Both the position numbers and the translations under genes were made by a program. A stretch of 64,000 nt of DNA from Allolobophora icterica (taxonomy: Eukaryota; Annelida; Clitellata; Crassiclitellata; Lumbricidae): NCBI GenBank assembly GCA_963556255.1, contig OY744607.1:49955346-50019345 (forward strand), written 5' to 3'. Below, in pieces: positions 55,859 through 64,000 of the stretch. The notes beneath the pieces are model-generated. The model saw only the letters and a list, made by a program, of their open reading frames with translations. It was not told where the DNA came from and made no database searches. Position 1 is the stretch's first letter. Each line of letters opens with the position of its first letter.

Positions 55859-56308
55859 TCATTTTGCAAGAAACAGACCCCTACCACAACGACTCGGCTT
55901 TATAGTTTTGAAACCGGATCCAGCAATGCGGCTGTTTATGTCGGCCATTGTCGGAACAACGGGTGGCGGACTCACAGCCAGTTGTTTTAAGTATTCGATG
56001 CTCTTGTCGCTGAGCGCCTTCTCCAAAGGTGCGGGATCAACAGGCGCGGCAGATGAGTTTTTCATTTGCGTTTCCACCGCCGCAGCGCGTCTCGCTTTCA
56101 CGGCATCAACAATTTGCCTGACGGCAGATGCTGTTGTGGCGCCGGCTTTCGCGACATTACCAACCGCCTTGGCAACGTTTGTGATTGTGCCTCTATTCGC
56201 CGAAATGAAGGAGCCTGCACGGCCAAGGAAACCCGCGATTTTGGGTATCCAGTCGAAAAGTCCACCACCCACGACACGACGCCGCTTTTTAATTCCAAGA
56301 ACAAACAT
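55859..56308 (-). CDS. pVI-like small capsid protein with cleavable N-terminus
   Basis: I choose the second ATG (56,308), giving 149 residues starting MFVLGIKKRRRVVGGG. VVGG-G fits the adenain consensus (hydrophobic-X-G-G-X or G-X-G). The new N-terminus, LFDWIPKIAGFLGRAGSFI, would be an amphipathic helix like those used for membrane lysis. An Ala-rich helical middle and Pro-rich C-terminus follow. By analogy with adenoviral protein VI it may be the endosome-disrupting factor and a capsid cement; this is inference. Confidence 0.7.
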   Translation of the reverse strand: MFVLGIKKRRRVVGGGLFDWIPKIAGFLGRAGSFISANRGTITNVAKAVGNVAKAGATTASAVRQIVDAVKARRAAAVETQMKNSSAAPVDPAPLEKALSDKSIEYLKQLAVSPPPVVPTMADINSRIAGSGFKTIKPSRCGRGLFLAK

Positions 56309-56330
56309 GAGAATATTTAAGTGTGAAAAT

Positions 56331-57125
56331 CTACGCACTGCGGATGTGAAACCTTATAGTTACTGTCTCACCGCGGAGGTTTAATTGTTCACCATTCTGG
56401 TCTGTCAGCCACACACGAATGCCCTGTACGTTGCCAGCAGGTGCAACTGGTAGGTACACCAGATTTTTCGGAGACTCGATTACCTTGTAGCCGGGCGATA
56501 CATCCGGGAAAAAACTGTAGATTACTGGCAGCTGGCTACCATTTCGATACGATCCAGAGATAATGTCACAATTTACCAGGATTGTGTCCACGCGGAGAAT
56601 ATCGACTGGATTTTCTCCCTCTTTATAACCAATACCAAGCCTCTGAGGGTTAAAACCGAGCATTTGCCTGATAGTAGATTGCGCCATATTTACTATATAT
56701 TGGGCATTCGTTATCTTTACGAAGGCGCGTAGGGTAGATGCGTTGGCTCCTATAGTAATAGGAGAATTAAAGCCGAGTTGAACAACACCTGTCGGCGGCG
56801 GATTTTGCTTTTCTAACTGCCGGCTGATTTCATCATTAATCTGTGCGATCTCGTAGCTTCCGTCGGGCAAAATGATCGTCTTCCACGCCTGTCCATTGGT
56901 GGAGCTGTAGACGAACTTGTTATTTGAGCTGTCAATGTTCGGAATAGAATTATAAGTTTCAAGATTGACCAAAGCAAGCTCAAAGCGTCTTTTTGGATCC
57001 AGGTACAGCGGTGGTGAGAAAGCCGTGGTCCACCCTGTAGTATCTGAGGAAACAACTATACTAAAATTTTCCTTAGGCTGCAAAAGTTCTCGAATTTCTT
57101 CGAGTAGTTTCTCCGAGCGTTCCAT
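56331..57125 (-). CDS. Minor capsid (penton-like) protein
   Basis: 264 residues. The N-terminal helix (MERSEKLLEEIRELLQ) is followed by a beta-rich body with FSIVVSSDTTGW, RRFELALVNLETYNSIPN and SYEIAQINDEI, and a C-terminal RGETVTIRFHI strand. This pattern is that of the Polinton single jelly-roll vertex protein. It lies in the late-gene run between the pVI-like gene and the PX-like gene. Confidence in the family is good, but the penton role is from known Polintons rather than from residues seen here. Confidence 0.8.
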   Translation of the reverse strand: MERSEKLLEEIRELLQPKENFSIVVSSDTTGWTTAFSPPLYLDPKRRFELALVNLETYNSIPNIDSSNNKFVYSSTNGQAWKTIILPDGSYEIAQINDEISRQLEKQNPPPTGVVQLGFNSPITIGANASTLRAFVKITNAQYIVNMAQSTIRQMLGFNPQRLGIGYKEGENPVDILRVDTILVNCDIISGSYRNGSQLPVIYSFFPDVSPGYKVIESPKNLVYLPVAPAGNVQGIRVWLTDQNGEQLNLRGETVTIRFHIRSA

Positions 57126-57135
57126 CTTGTGTATT

Positions 57136-58236
57136 TTATTTTATGAGCATGTTTCTATTCAATTCGAGTGCCAGCTCTTTGGAGATCGCACCGGAACGCA
57201 GTAACTCATCAAGAATGGCGGAGATTTCGTTGCCGAGACCAGTGTTTCCCGCGGCCCTAGAGGCCACCAAAAGCTGCAACCTCTCTACCAGGGCGTTTGG
57301 ATCGTTATAAAATTGCACCGCGCCACCTCGAATCAGCTGGAACTTTTTACTTTTCCGGCCATGAATAGGCAGACCAGACATCTGTACGAGCTTTTTAAAA
57401 GTTTCAATTGCTTGAGGCGAATATTGTTTAGTCTTAACGAATCGTTTCGTTAGTAGATTGAACAACGACTCATCGGCCGGAGATTCGAGAACGAGGTTAC
57501 CACCTTTAAACACTCTCAGTCTACCGGCAGACAACGCGACGGGGTCAACGGAGAGCTCACCCAAGGCGTTACCTTGTAATTTCAGAGGAACGGTTGGAAC
57601 ACTGAAACCCTTTCCCTTTTTGATGAGGGTGTGGCCCTCTATCAGTGTATCGATTCGCTTTTTATATTCCCTTAGGGCTTCGATATCTGCAGTCACCGCA
57701 TCTACCTTTTCTTCGTCTTTTTGCTTTTTAGCCATCTTTTTCTCTTTGCCCAGGGTGTGGCGATTATAGTGATTGACCTCACCGATTATCTTTTCAGCAC
57801 CTGCCTTGTCGGCTAAATCGAGCTCGCTCGGAGGTCTGAAACCGTGCCTTATGATTGCCTCGACGTTGAGATATTTGTTTGGATCGACTAACAATGCGTG
57901 GGGGATTCGGGATGCTGGAAGCGCTGGAAGCGCTGGAGCAGCTGTTCCTGCTGAATCACCGAACAACGCCGCTATCGGGTTAAAATTAGCAGACTCTGAA
58001 ATCTGCGCCGGCAAATCCTGTAAGGCGCTGGTAACTTTCTGCAGCTCCTTAGACGTAGCCGCCTGGGATTCAGCCGTGGCTGTGGCGATTGGTTTGAAAA
58101 GCTTTGCCGCATCGTACTGAAGGTTGGCTTCACCGAGTTTCTCATCCACGAAACGCTGTCTCAATCGATTTCTGCGAGCTAAATAGTCCTGAGTCAACGC
58201 GTCTCGCTCCTGTTTAGACAAAACTTTTGTCCACAT
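57136..58236 (-). CDS. PX-like Polinton protein, function unknown
   Basis: 366 residues. The N-terminal half is helical and basic, then an Ala/Pro linker leads to LLVDPNKYLNVEAIIRHGF. A basic coiled-coil-like stretch lies near 165-200 (KEKKMAKKQKDEEK), and the C-terminal domain has KFQLIRGGAVQFYNDPN and ISAILDELLRSGAISKE. Such proteins recur beside the ATPase in Polintons; a capsid or scaffold role is guessed. Its 5' end (TATAAACGCG ATG TGG) lies in a 52-bp tandem duplication. Confidence 0.75.
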   Translation of the reverse strand: MWTKVLSKQERDALTQDYLARRNRLRQRFVDEKLGEANLQYDAAKLFKPIATATAESQAATSKELQKVTSALQDLPAQISESANFNPIAALFGDSAGTAAPALPALPASRIPHALLVDPNKYLNVEAIIRHGFRPPSELDLADKAGAEKIIGEVNHYNRHTLGKEKKMAKKQKDEEKVDAVTADIEALREYKKRIDTLIEGHTLIKKGKGFSVPTVPLKLQGNALGELSVDPVALSAGRLRVFKGGNLVLESPADESLFNLLTKRFVKTKQYSPQAIETFKKLVQMSGLPIHGRKSKKFQLIRGGAVQFYNDPNALVERLQLLVASRAAGNTGLGNEISAILDELLRSGAISKELALELNRNMLIK

Positions 58237-58317
58237 CGCGTTTATATGTCGACTATATGTTGCCCGTAACGATAACTTTTGTCCACATCGTGTTTCTATG
58301 TCGACTATATGTTGCCT
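58222..58317 (-). repeat. 52-bp tandem duplication of a gene start
   Basis: AACTTTTGTCCACATCG and GTCGACTATATGTTGCC occur at 58,222-58,263 and again at 58,274-58,317. The duplicated block holds the ATG and TATA-like upstream region of the PX-like gene. The upstream copy has its own ATG and an 11-codon frame that stops before the real start. Confidence 0.9.
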
Positions 58318-58328
58318 ATATCATGTCT

Positions 58329-59015
58329 TTAAATACTTGCCTTGGGCTTATAGAAGCGATCGAACCCGCAACGATATTTTCCATCGTACACTTTGGACGT
58401 CAAATCTATGACTGCGAATCCATATGGCTGGGCAGCACACTCGCTGAAGAACGTACGGAACTCATCGAAAGACATGTCACCCCCCACGAACGTATCGTGA
58501 ATGGCTCGCAAATTTTTACTGTCTTGGTTGAAGAGGACTATAAGATTAGCATTGTCACGGATCGCTTGCTTCGGAATTCGAAAATAATTCTGTGTTAAGT
58601 AGAAGCAGTCCGCGCCACCGTGTCGACCCATAGTGAAATACCTTTCGATGGGCGACTGTTTTTCAAGCATGACGTCATCGAAAACTAGAAGGCTTCTGGC
58701 ATTCTTATTTAATGATTCAACTGGAACTATTTCATCTGAGCAAGAGTGAAAGGAAGCCACTTCCTTACCGGCAACTTTTTCGAGTTCTGTTATCCAGTCC
58801 CGAAGGAACTGATATTTTTCCTGCCCCAGAGACTTTGAGTAGAGGTATAGCCGATCAAAACGCAGGTACCCCTTCTTCAACAGAAGGTTAAGCAGTAGGT
58901 TTGTTTTCCCACATCCGCTAGGCCCACAGATTATACACCGTATGCTGGATGGCAACAACCAATGGTGGTGTTTTTTTCCATCGTCGGCTTCGAGATCGAA
59001 ATTTGTTATTTCCAT
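58329..59015 (-). CDS. ATP: DNA-packaging ATPase (FtsK/HerA, A32-like)
   Basis: I start at ATG 59,015 (MEITNFDLE), giving 228 residues; an upstream in-frame ATG at 59,162 would overlap the divergent gene. Walker A is GPSGCGKTNLL near residues 29-39 and Walker B is LLVFDDVML near 106-115. YFTMGRHGGADCFYLTQNY follows as the sensor region and LIVLFNQDSKNLRAIH near the end. The enzyme would drive the genome into preformed capsids. It is divergent from, and 38 bp away from, the PLA2-like gene, so the two probably share a promoter region. Confidence 0.9.
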   Translation of the reverse strand: MEITNFDLEADDGKKHHHWLLPSSIRCIICGPSGCGKTNLLLNLLLKKGYLRFDRLYLYSKSLGQEKYQFLRDWITELEKVAGKEVASFHSCSDEIVPVESLNKNARSLLVFDDVMLEKQSPIERYFTMGRHGGADCFYLTQNYFRIPKQAIRDNANLIVLFNQDSKNLRAIHDTFVGGDMSFDEFRTFFSECAAQPYGFAVIDLTSKVYDGKYRCGFDRFYKPKASI

Positions 59016-59053
59016 ATAGAGACAACGAGTTATGATTGTATTCAACGAAAACA
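59016..59053. promoter_or_regulatory. Divergent promoter between ATPase and PLA2-like genes
   Basis: Only 38 bp separate the two start codons. The sequence is AT-rich with TCTATATG over the ATPase start. It must serve both strands unless leaders are longer than they appear. Confidence 0.5.
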
Positions 59054-59617
59054 ATGTATTGCCTACGATGTAAGAAACATACTGAGACTTCAAATGAAAC
59101 AATCGTCGAGTTACGAAACGGTCGGCCAGCCAAGAAGGGAACCTGTGCCGTCTGCGGTGCAAAGAAGAGCCAAATTTTGCCTTCTAAAGTGCGAAAGACT
59201 GGAGGTTCTCTACTGAATAGAGCCCTGAACGCTCTACCTCTGCCTGAGATGCATATGAGCCTTCCATCCGGTATGTCTTCGGAAGATAATCCGGGAGGTT
59301 CTTTTCAGAATACAGGAAAGTACTCTTACTGTGGACCATTCACAAAACTCGATAAACGGCTGTCACAGCGCTATCACGGTGTTAATCAGCTCGACCGTGC
59401 GTGCCTCCACCATGATGTGGCTTACGCAGTTCATAAAGATACCCCAGGGCGTAACCACGCAGATGACATCCTCGCTGCAGCCGCGTCGAAGATCGCACTC
59501 ACCGATGAAACTCCAGATTATGAGAAGAAGGATGCCCGGCTCGTATCGGCCATTATGTCAGCAAAGTCCAGGCTGGGGATGGGTGTCAGAACGAAGGGCC
59601 AGCGAAAACGCAAATGA
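59054..59617 (+). CDS. Zinc-ribbon and phospholipase A2-like protein
   Basis: I use ATG 59,054 (MYCLRCKKH). An earlier in-frame ATG at 59,036 adds six residues. The N-terminus has two Cys pairs (CLRC and CAVC), a zinc ribbon. The C-terminal domain carries YCGPFTKLD (calcium-loop-like) and CLHHDVAYAVH with the HDxxY catalytic motif, followed by NHADDIL. This matches the parvovirus/adintovirus PLA2-like domain, thought to breach endosomal membranes during entry. The stop overlaps the upstream ATG of the integrase frame (ATGA). Confidence 0.85.
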   Translation: MYCLRCKKHTETSNETIVELRNGRPAKKGTCAVCGAKKSQILPSKVRKTGGSLLNRALNALPLPEMHMSLPSGMSSEDNPGGSFQNTGKYSYCGPFTKLDKRLSQRYHGVNQLDRACLHHDVAYAVHKDTPGRNHADDILAAAASKIALTDETPDYEKKDARLVSAIMSAKSRLGMGVRTKGQRKRK

Positions 59618-59667
59618 AAATCATTTGTGTATGTGTTTACCTGTTTGTTATATATAGTTTAACTGAA

Positions 59668-60681
59668 ATGTCTAAGCACCTTTCAACTGTCTATTACAGC
59701 CCTAGAGGTTACTGGCGAGGTAAGGCTGCGGTGAAGAAACTAGCCTCAGCCGCCAAAGTTTCCGAGGCGGATGCTCGTGATTGGCTGAAGAAACAAGCTG
59801 TGTGGCAGATTTATCTACCCGTTCCACATCGCATACCGCATCCAAAGTTCGAGGAAAATCGACCAAACGCCGTACACCAAGCCGATCTCTTGTTTTTGCC
59901 TCACGATAAAGTAGGTCGAAAGACTTATAAATACGCTCTCACTGTTGTTGATGTTGCCTCACGATACAAAGAAGCTGAACCATTGATCAACAAAAGTGCG
60001 ACCGAAGTCGCCGCCGATTTAAGCCGGATCTATAAGAGGGGTCCATTGACTTGGCCTCGACTCTTTCAGGTCGATCCTGGACGCGAATTTATGGGTGATT
60101 TTACACCGTTGCTGACGAAGCACGACGTTCTTGTAAGACGCGGACAGGCCGGAAATCATCGCCAACAGGGCATCGTTGAACGCTTTAACCGTACTCTAGC
60201 TGAGCGACTTTTCGGTGCCCAGTACGCTCAGGAATTGCTCCTGGCTGCAAGGGGTTCATCCGAACGGTCGGTGGAATGGGTTCGCCGGATGCCCGAAGTT
60301 GTTGCTGCACTAAACGATGAGCCGACGCGCTTGCTCGAGATGAAGCCGGTTGAAGCGATGAAAGCTGCTAAAGTGACACAGAAGCCCTCTCATTCACAAA
60401 TGAAAACTCGTTTGTGGGGAATGGATGAGCCTATTCTCGGACACGACGTTCTCGTCCGATATTTGTACGCTCCCGGCGAGCTCGAAGGTGGAAGCAAACG
60501 AGCCACCGACCCTAACTGGTCGCTCACCATCCACGCTATTTTGGATGTTGTTCGGCGGGCTGGTCAACCGGCTTTGTACCATCTAGTTGATGGGCCTGGC
60601 CGCGGTTTTGTGCGTGAAGAGCTACTTCTGGTTCCTATGGGCACTGAGTTACCCCCCGATAGAATACTCAACCGTCGTTGA
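59668..60681 (+). CDS. INT: Retroviral-type integrase
   Basis: I start at ATG 59,668 (MSKHLSTVYYS), since the ATG at 59,614 would add a hydrophobic leader of little sense. About 337 residues. The catalytic residues are Asp in HQADLLFL (~73), Asp in FQVDPGREF (~136) and Glu in GIVERFNRT (~171), with 34 residues between the last two, the standard D,D-E spacing. The C-terminal HDVLVRYLYAPGE to GFVREELLLVP region is a chromo/SH3-like tail. It would insert the linear element into host DNA. TATATATAG at 59,650-59,658 could be its promoter. It ends 14 bp inside the tail of polB. Confidence 0.92.
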   Translation: MSKHLSTVYYSPRGYWRGKAAVKKLASAAKVSEADARDWLKKQAVWQIYLPVPHRIPHPKFEENRPNAVHQADLLFLPHDKVGRKTYKYALTVVDVASRYKEAEPLINKSATEVAADLSRIYKRGPLTWPRLFQVDPGREFMGDFTPLLTKHDVLVRRGQAGNHRQQGIVERFNRTLAERLFGAQYAQELLLAARGSSERSVEWVRRMPEVVAALNDEPTRLLEMKPVEAMKAAKVTQKPSHSQMKTRLWGMDEPILGHDVLVRYLYAPGELEGGSKRATDPNWSLTIHAILDVVRRAGQPALYHLVDGPGRGFVREELLLVPMGTELPPDRILNRR

Positions 60682-63600
60682 TTTTGTAGTGCCCGTATGC
60701 CAGCGTTCTTATTCCGTCCGGAGATATCCACTTTTTTGTGTCTAATGGAGAGAGGCTGATCTTATTCTGCTCGTATACTCCGATTTGGTGGTCGTGGCTT
60801 CGAATCACGACTTGTGTGTGTCGCATCTCTTCTCGTTCGAACAGGCATTCCTTGTATAGCTCGTGGTGCAGATCCTTCTTCACAACTGCTCTCTGAACGC
60901 CTTTTGCTTTCCTGATCTCTGAACCACCCGATTTTAAGATCGAGTACATCTTCGGGCGTAATCCTACGAATTCCGCGATGGCGACTCCGTTACATTCATC
61001 CTTGAACTTGCCCACGACTTTCTTGTTCTCGACGTCGTAGTATGGGCTGTCTCTAGGAAACTCGGAGAGGTCGTATAGGTGTTTTTTATTCCACATATCG
61101 GCATAGGCGTTCGGAGTTTCCACCTGAAATAACAGGCTGTCAGTGTCTGTGTATAGGAGTTGAGCATTGTTGCCGTACTCGTTTTTCACATCGTTGTACC
61201 AGAAGTCGTACATCAGATGCTTGCTGAGGTCGAGGACAGCCTGGCCGACATAAACAGGTCTGTTTAACTTGAGCTTGTTCTTCAAACTATGAATCGCGGC
61301 GAGTTGGTCGTTGAAGATTTTGTGGGATATGTAAGCAGGGTCGGCAATTAGTTTTCGAAGTTTATCAACTTTTGAGGTCGGTACCAGGTTGACCCTGATT
61401 CTTTTTCTAAGATTTTCCATGGTTTTTCCGAAAACTGCATTATTAGCCAGTTTGAAGAAGTCTTTTTCAAATTCTGACGTTGCCTTCGCCCTCAATTTCG
61501 TATTCATCTCGATGTATGGAGCCATCCATGCCTCCTGTCTGAATTTAATGGCACGATGAATTTTAGAAACTCGTAGGCCCAACGAGTGGTAGAGCTTGAG
61601 ATTTCTATAATGAACTACATAACGCTCCTTGGGTCGTAGGCTGGGTACTAACTTCACATGCTTTGTGAACTTGCCTCCCAACTCGTTCATAAGCACATTC
61701 TGATAGTCACTCAACCACTCCTCTTCGACGGTCAGGGTCTCCGGTGCTAAGGGATAGTCGCTATGTGCATCGTGAAGGTGCTCCGGGTACCCGAGATCTA
61801 CTTCAAGTAGGAAGCCTTCAGGCGCGTCGTCTGGAGTTTCCAACACTTCATCGAGAGTTGGACTTTCCCAGCTAAATCCTCCAACTGGTAGTGACTGTTG
61901 CATCGCCCAGCCGTACAGGTTATTAGCATCGAGATACATGATCCAGTTTTCTGGCTTCGTGGTATCATGATCTGGACATAGTGGGTTGTTGGCCTTTGCG
62001 AATCTCTTGGATACCATCGAAATTCCGCCTCTGAGGCCTTTCTCTACAAACAAATGCATGTCTATATCAGTTAAAAGTTCGAGTTCGATCTTCGTCTTTT
62101 TCAACAAAGCGTCCCAAGCCATTCCTGGTAGGCTAAAGTAGTTAGCCGGGTCCAGACTGTAGTGCTTCATCGATGTGGATCTGAAGGTCTCGAATACATC
62201 GGCTAGTAGGAGTACATCCGTACGGAGATACAAGTCATGATAGTCGCCCAGAGTTTTACAATCGAATTCATTCCATACTCGTTGGGCGTGTTCATAATCC
62301 GCATCAGAAATGTTCTCTCGGGAGAGCCTGCTGTAGAACGCTTCTTTGGGTGGAAGTCGATCTTCTTCGAAGCGGTGGTAATCATGGATGTATTCGTAAC
62401 AATAAACGCCCTTTCGCCTCAACAGATCTAATTTTAACCGTTCGTTATGAACGAAATTTTCCTTTATATATGCCGTTGTGACTTTGAGATCCTCTAGCGA
62501 CAGATTTCCTGATAGTTTATCTAACGAGCTGTTTAGAAACTGGAGACTATCAATGAACTGTAGTTGTCCAATGTTAAATGTCATGTATTTCTCCATATTG
62601 TTTGGAATACAGTTAATTTCAGTTGCCTCATCCTGTGCGGCCTCACAGCCTCCGATCGCTTGCATTATGAGGTGGCTGTCGTAACCTCGCAGATTGTGGA
62701 AGACCACCGGTACCTTACACTTATCTGGATATATTCGAAGTTTGAGGTTGCAGGCGTTATGAGCGGCACCTCGATACTTACCGGTAATGTGACAGTGGTC
62801 GCGAACTCTATCCTCTTCGAGCGCATTTCCGCAGATGTGACAATCGATAGCTTCGCGGAATGATTGGCGATCAACTGCTGACATAACCATCTTAGCCGGG
62901 GTGGCCAGCCTTTGTTTGATAGAGTCCAGCTCGCCTTGTATTCGTTGTAGGAATTGTTGCACGGCGTCCTCTCCACGATATAAAACTGGTTTCTTGGTGC
63001 GGCCATCGTATCGAACCACTATGTAACAGAAGCTACACGGTTTCTGCTCAGCTATCTGTCTGGTGTTGCTCTCGTTGGGATTCATGGCCGCATTTAGGAC
63101 TGGCACGTTCAACGCCTCAAAGTCTGCGTATATGATATATGGGGTTTGCATCTGTTTGTGGTGGTTCTGGAATTTGAGGATATTTTCATCCTCTTTTGGC
63201 ATCTCAATCCGCTGAGGCTTCTGACTAATGCCCTTACAATCCTTGATATGGACATCCAGCAAGTCTTGTCTACAGAATACGTGTAGGCAACGACGACATG
63301 GATGTTTTCGTCCTTGAAATTTGCTGTTTTTATAAAGCATGCGGGCTAGATCCTTGATCCAGACATAATGAAAATTTTCATTTGCGTCGTCGGCCAGTAG
63401 TAGAAGGTCAAGATTGTGGACACTGGTCCGGTTCGAAATGTGAATTGGATATAAAGCTTTATCCCACCCGAAGACTGAGACGCTTATATTTGGGTTTTGA
63501 CGCTCAAACTTGTCGATATCTGTGACCTTCACTGGAAATTCTATACCGTCAAAGTTTAGCTCGAGGAGGTGGGCACGATACTTACTGGGACGATAGGGGT

Positions 63601-63994
63601 GTTGCCTAAAATCTACTGGATACATTGCGCTTAATATGGCCCACTCGAAGCATCGGTTATCTTCATTCTTAACATTAATAACCGTGCGAGGGGGGATGTA
63701 CTTTGGTGTGGGAAAGTAGCTCTTCCCTCGGAAAGGCTTATATCTTGCAAAACTTAGGTCTAGCGCCATGACGCGCCTCACCCTCCACCCCGACCCCTCA
63801 TTGGTGTAATCCTCGAGGAGTTTTAGTATTTCGGCCTTGGCCTTCCGTATAGCCCCTTGGATTTTACCTGCATTGGTAATTGGCACTGCTGTGCTTCGAA
63901 AGTAGGCGGTATTGGTAATGATGCCTGGGGGCGCGTTGCCACCATACACATTATCAACGGTCGGTGCCAACTTTTCCAAATCAACAGTCAACAC
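60668..63994 (-). CDS. POLB: Protein-primed DNA polymerase B, possibly N-terminally incomplete
   Basis: At least 1,108 residues; the ATG at 63,994 is 6 bp from the window edge and the frame may extend beyond. N-terminal CFEWAILSAMYP and a C2HC zinc motif (CRRCLHVFCRQDLLDVHIKDC region, ~230-250) come first. Exo I YADFEAL lies near 287. A Cys/His cluster like endonuclease VII lies near 385-410 (CHICGN, DHCHITGKYRGAAHNACN) directly before Exo II FHNLRGYDSHLI. Polymerase motifs are A DANNLYGWAM (~690), B LANNAVFGKTMEN (~850) and C LLYTDTDSLLF (~948). All catalytic residues are present. It would replicate the linear genome from a terminal protein. Confidence 0.95.
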   Translation of the reverse strand: MLTVDLEKLAPTVDNVYGGNAPPGIITNTAYFRSTAVPITNAGKIQGAIRKAKAEILKLLEDYTNEGSGWRVRRVMALDLSFARYKPFRGKSYFPTPKYIPPRTVINVKNEDNRCFEWAILSAMYPVDFRQHPYRPSKYRAHLLELNFDGIEFPVKVTDIDKFERQNPNISVSVFGWDKALYPIHISNRTSVHNLDLLLLADDANENFHYVWIKDLARMLYKNSKFQGRKHPCRRCLHVFCRQDLLDVHIKDCKGISQKPQRIEMPKEDENILKFQNHHKQMQTPYIIYADFEALNVPVLNAAMNPNESNTRQIAEQKPCSFCYIVVRYDGRTKKPVLYRGEDAVQQFLQRIQGELDSIKQRLATPAKMVMSAVDRQSFREAIDCHICGNALEEDRVRDHCHITGKYRGAAHNACNLKLRIYPDKCKVPVVFHNLRGYDSHLIMQAIGGCEAAQDEATEINCIPNNMEKYMTFNIGQLQFIDSLQFLNSSLDKLSGNLSLEDLKVTTAYIKENFVHNERLKLDLLRRKGVYCYEYIHDYHRFEEDRLPPKEAFYSRLSRENISDADYEHAQRVWNEFDCKTLGDYHDLYLRTDVLLLADVFETFRSTSMKHYSLDPANYFSLPGMAWDALLKKTKIELELLTDIDMHLFVEKGLRGGISMVSKRFAKANNPLCPDHDTTKPENWIMYLDANNLYGWAMQQSLPVGGFSWESPTLDEVLETPDDAPEGFLLEVDLGYPEHLHDAHSDYPLAPETLTVEEEWLSDYQNVLMNELGGKFTKHVKLVPSLRPKERYVVHYRNLKLYHSLGLRVSKIHRAIKFRQEAWMAPYIEMNTKLRAKATSEFEKDFFKLANNAVFGKTMENLRKRIRVNLVPTSKVDKLRKLIADPAYISHKIFNDQLAAIHSLKNKLKLNRPVYVGQAVLDLSKHLMYDFWYNDVKNEYGNNAQLLYTDTDSLLFQVETPNAYADMWNKKHLYDLSEFPRDSPYYDVENKKVVGKFKDECNGVAIAEFVGLRPKMYSILKSGGSEIRKAKGVQRAVVKKDLHHELYKECLFEREEMRHTQVVIRSHDHQIGVYEQNKISLSPLDTKKWISPDGIRTLAYGHYKINDG

Positions 63995-64000
63995 TTGAGA

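Larger units (their letters stand above)
49320..64000. mobile_element. Polinton/Maverick (adintovirus-like) element, left part
   Basis: Clustered genes for PolB, integrase, packaging ATPase, adenain-type protease, two jelly-roll-type capsid proteins and accessory proteins are the defining set of Polintons, which are integrated dsDNA viruses of animals. Late genes lie on the minus strand, while integrase and the PLA2-like gene lie on the plus strand. Gene spacing is only a few bases to tens of bases. Except for one TGA in the tail-fibre gene (and possibly the protease start) all frames are intact, so the copy is young. The left limit is approximate and the right end lies beyond the window. Confidence 0.93.

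Noticed and set aside
59614..59667. Integrase start at the upstream ATG
   Set aside because: It would add a short hydrophobic leader and overlaps the preceding stop codon. ATG 59,668 follows a TATA-like stretch and begins the family-like N-terminus.

Overview
This window looks like animal nuclear DNA. It has spliced exons with GT/AG boundaries, an intact Pol III-type tRNA-Ser(AGA) gene, many LINE, SINE and MITE copies, long CTGT/TA/GAA/TCA microsatellites, and a Maverick/Polinton-class element. The palindrome TAGGCCTA is scattered at high frequency. A marine invertebrate deuterostome such as an echinoderm is my best guess, held with low certainty. No host gene is complete.

Layout. 1-4.5 kb is a 30-bp minisatellite with higher-order structure, an AATC array, and a 5'-truncated LINE with a clean reverse-transcriptase ORF inserted at a TA repeat. 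4,952-11,094 is a very young LTR retrotransposon on the minus strand: its LTRs are nearly identical and it has a 4-bp ATAG target duplication. It is non-autonomous, because most of reverse transcriptase, RNase H and the first half of integrase are deleted, and its gag ORF starts inside the 5' LTR. 11-17 kb holds LINE/SINE tails, microsatellites, hAT-type MITEs and a possible proline-rich exon. 17,055-18,193 holds the last two exons of a PARP-family gene (+). 19.5-27 kb holds more hAT-type MITEs, tRNA-Ser(AGA), very long TA tracts, and a 1.9-kb TIR transposon of unassigned family. 27.5-27.8 kb is a candidate terminal exon (-) ending in an amidation-like GKRRR. 28-34 kb is simple repeats with a perfect 21-bp hairpin. 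34-42 kb shows nested transposition: one LINE interrupted by a piggyBac-type MITE and a MULE-like foldback element, and a second LINE interrupted by a 2.1-kb hAT element that itself contains a LINE 3' end. 42-48 kb is minisatellites and GA-rich tandem duplications.

49.3 kb to the right edge is the left part of a Polinton/Maverick (adintovirus-like) endogenous viral element. It contains a ~100-bp satellite, two small unknown proteins, a phage-tail-fibre-like repeat protein (interrupted by an in-frame TGA), an adenain-type protease, a small membrane/core-like protein, a double-jelly-roll major capsid protein, a pVI-like small protein, a penton-like minor capsid protein, an unknown PX-type protein, a packaging ATPase, a zinc-ribbon/PLA2-like protein, a D,D,E integrase, and a protein-primed DNA polymerase B that reaches the window edge. 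Together these are a replication, integration and virion-assembly set. The most notable details are a canonical -1 slippery heptamer (A AAA AAC) directly before the stop of the core-like gene, which opens the protease frame; the tail-fibre-like protein; and a tandem duplication of one gene's start region. The right terminus of this element lies outside the window, so its inverted repeats could not be checked.
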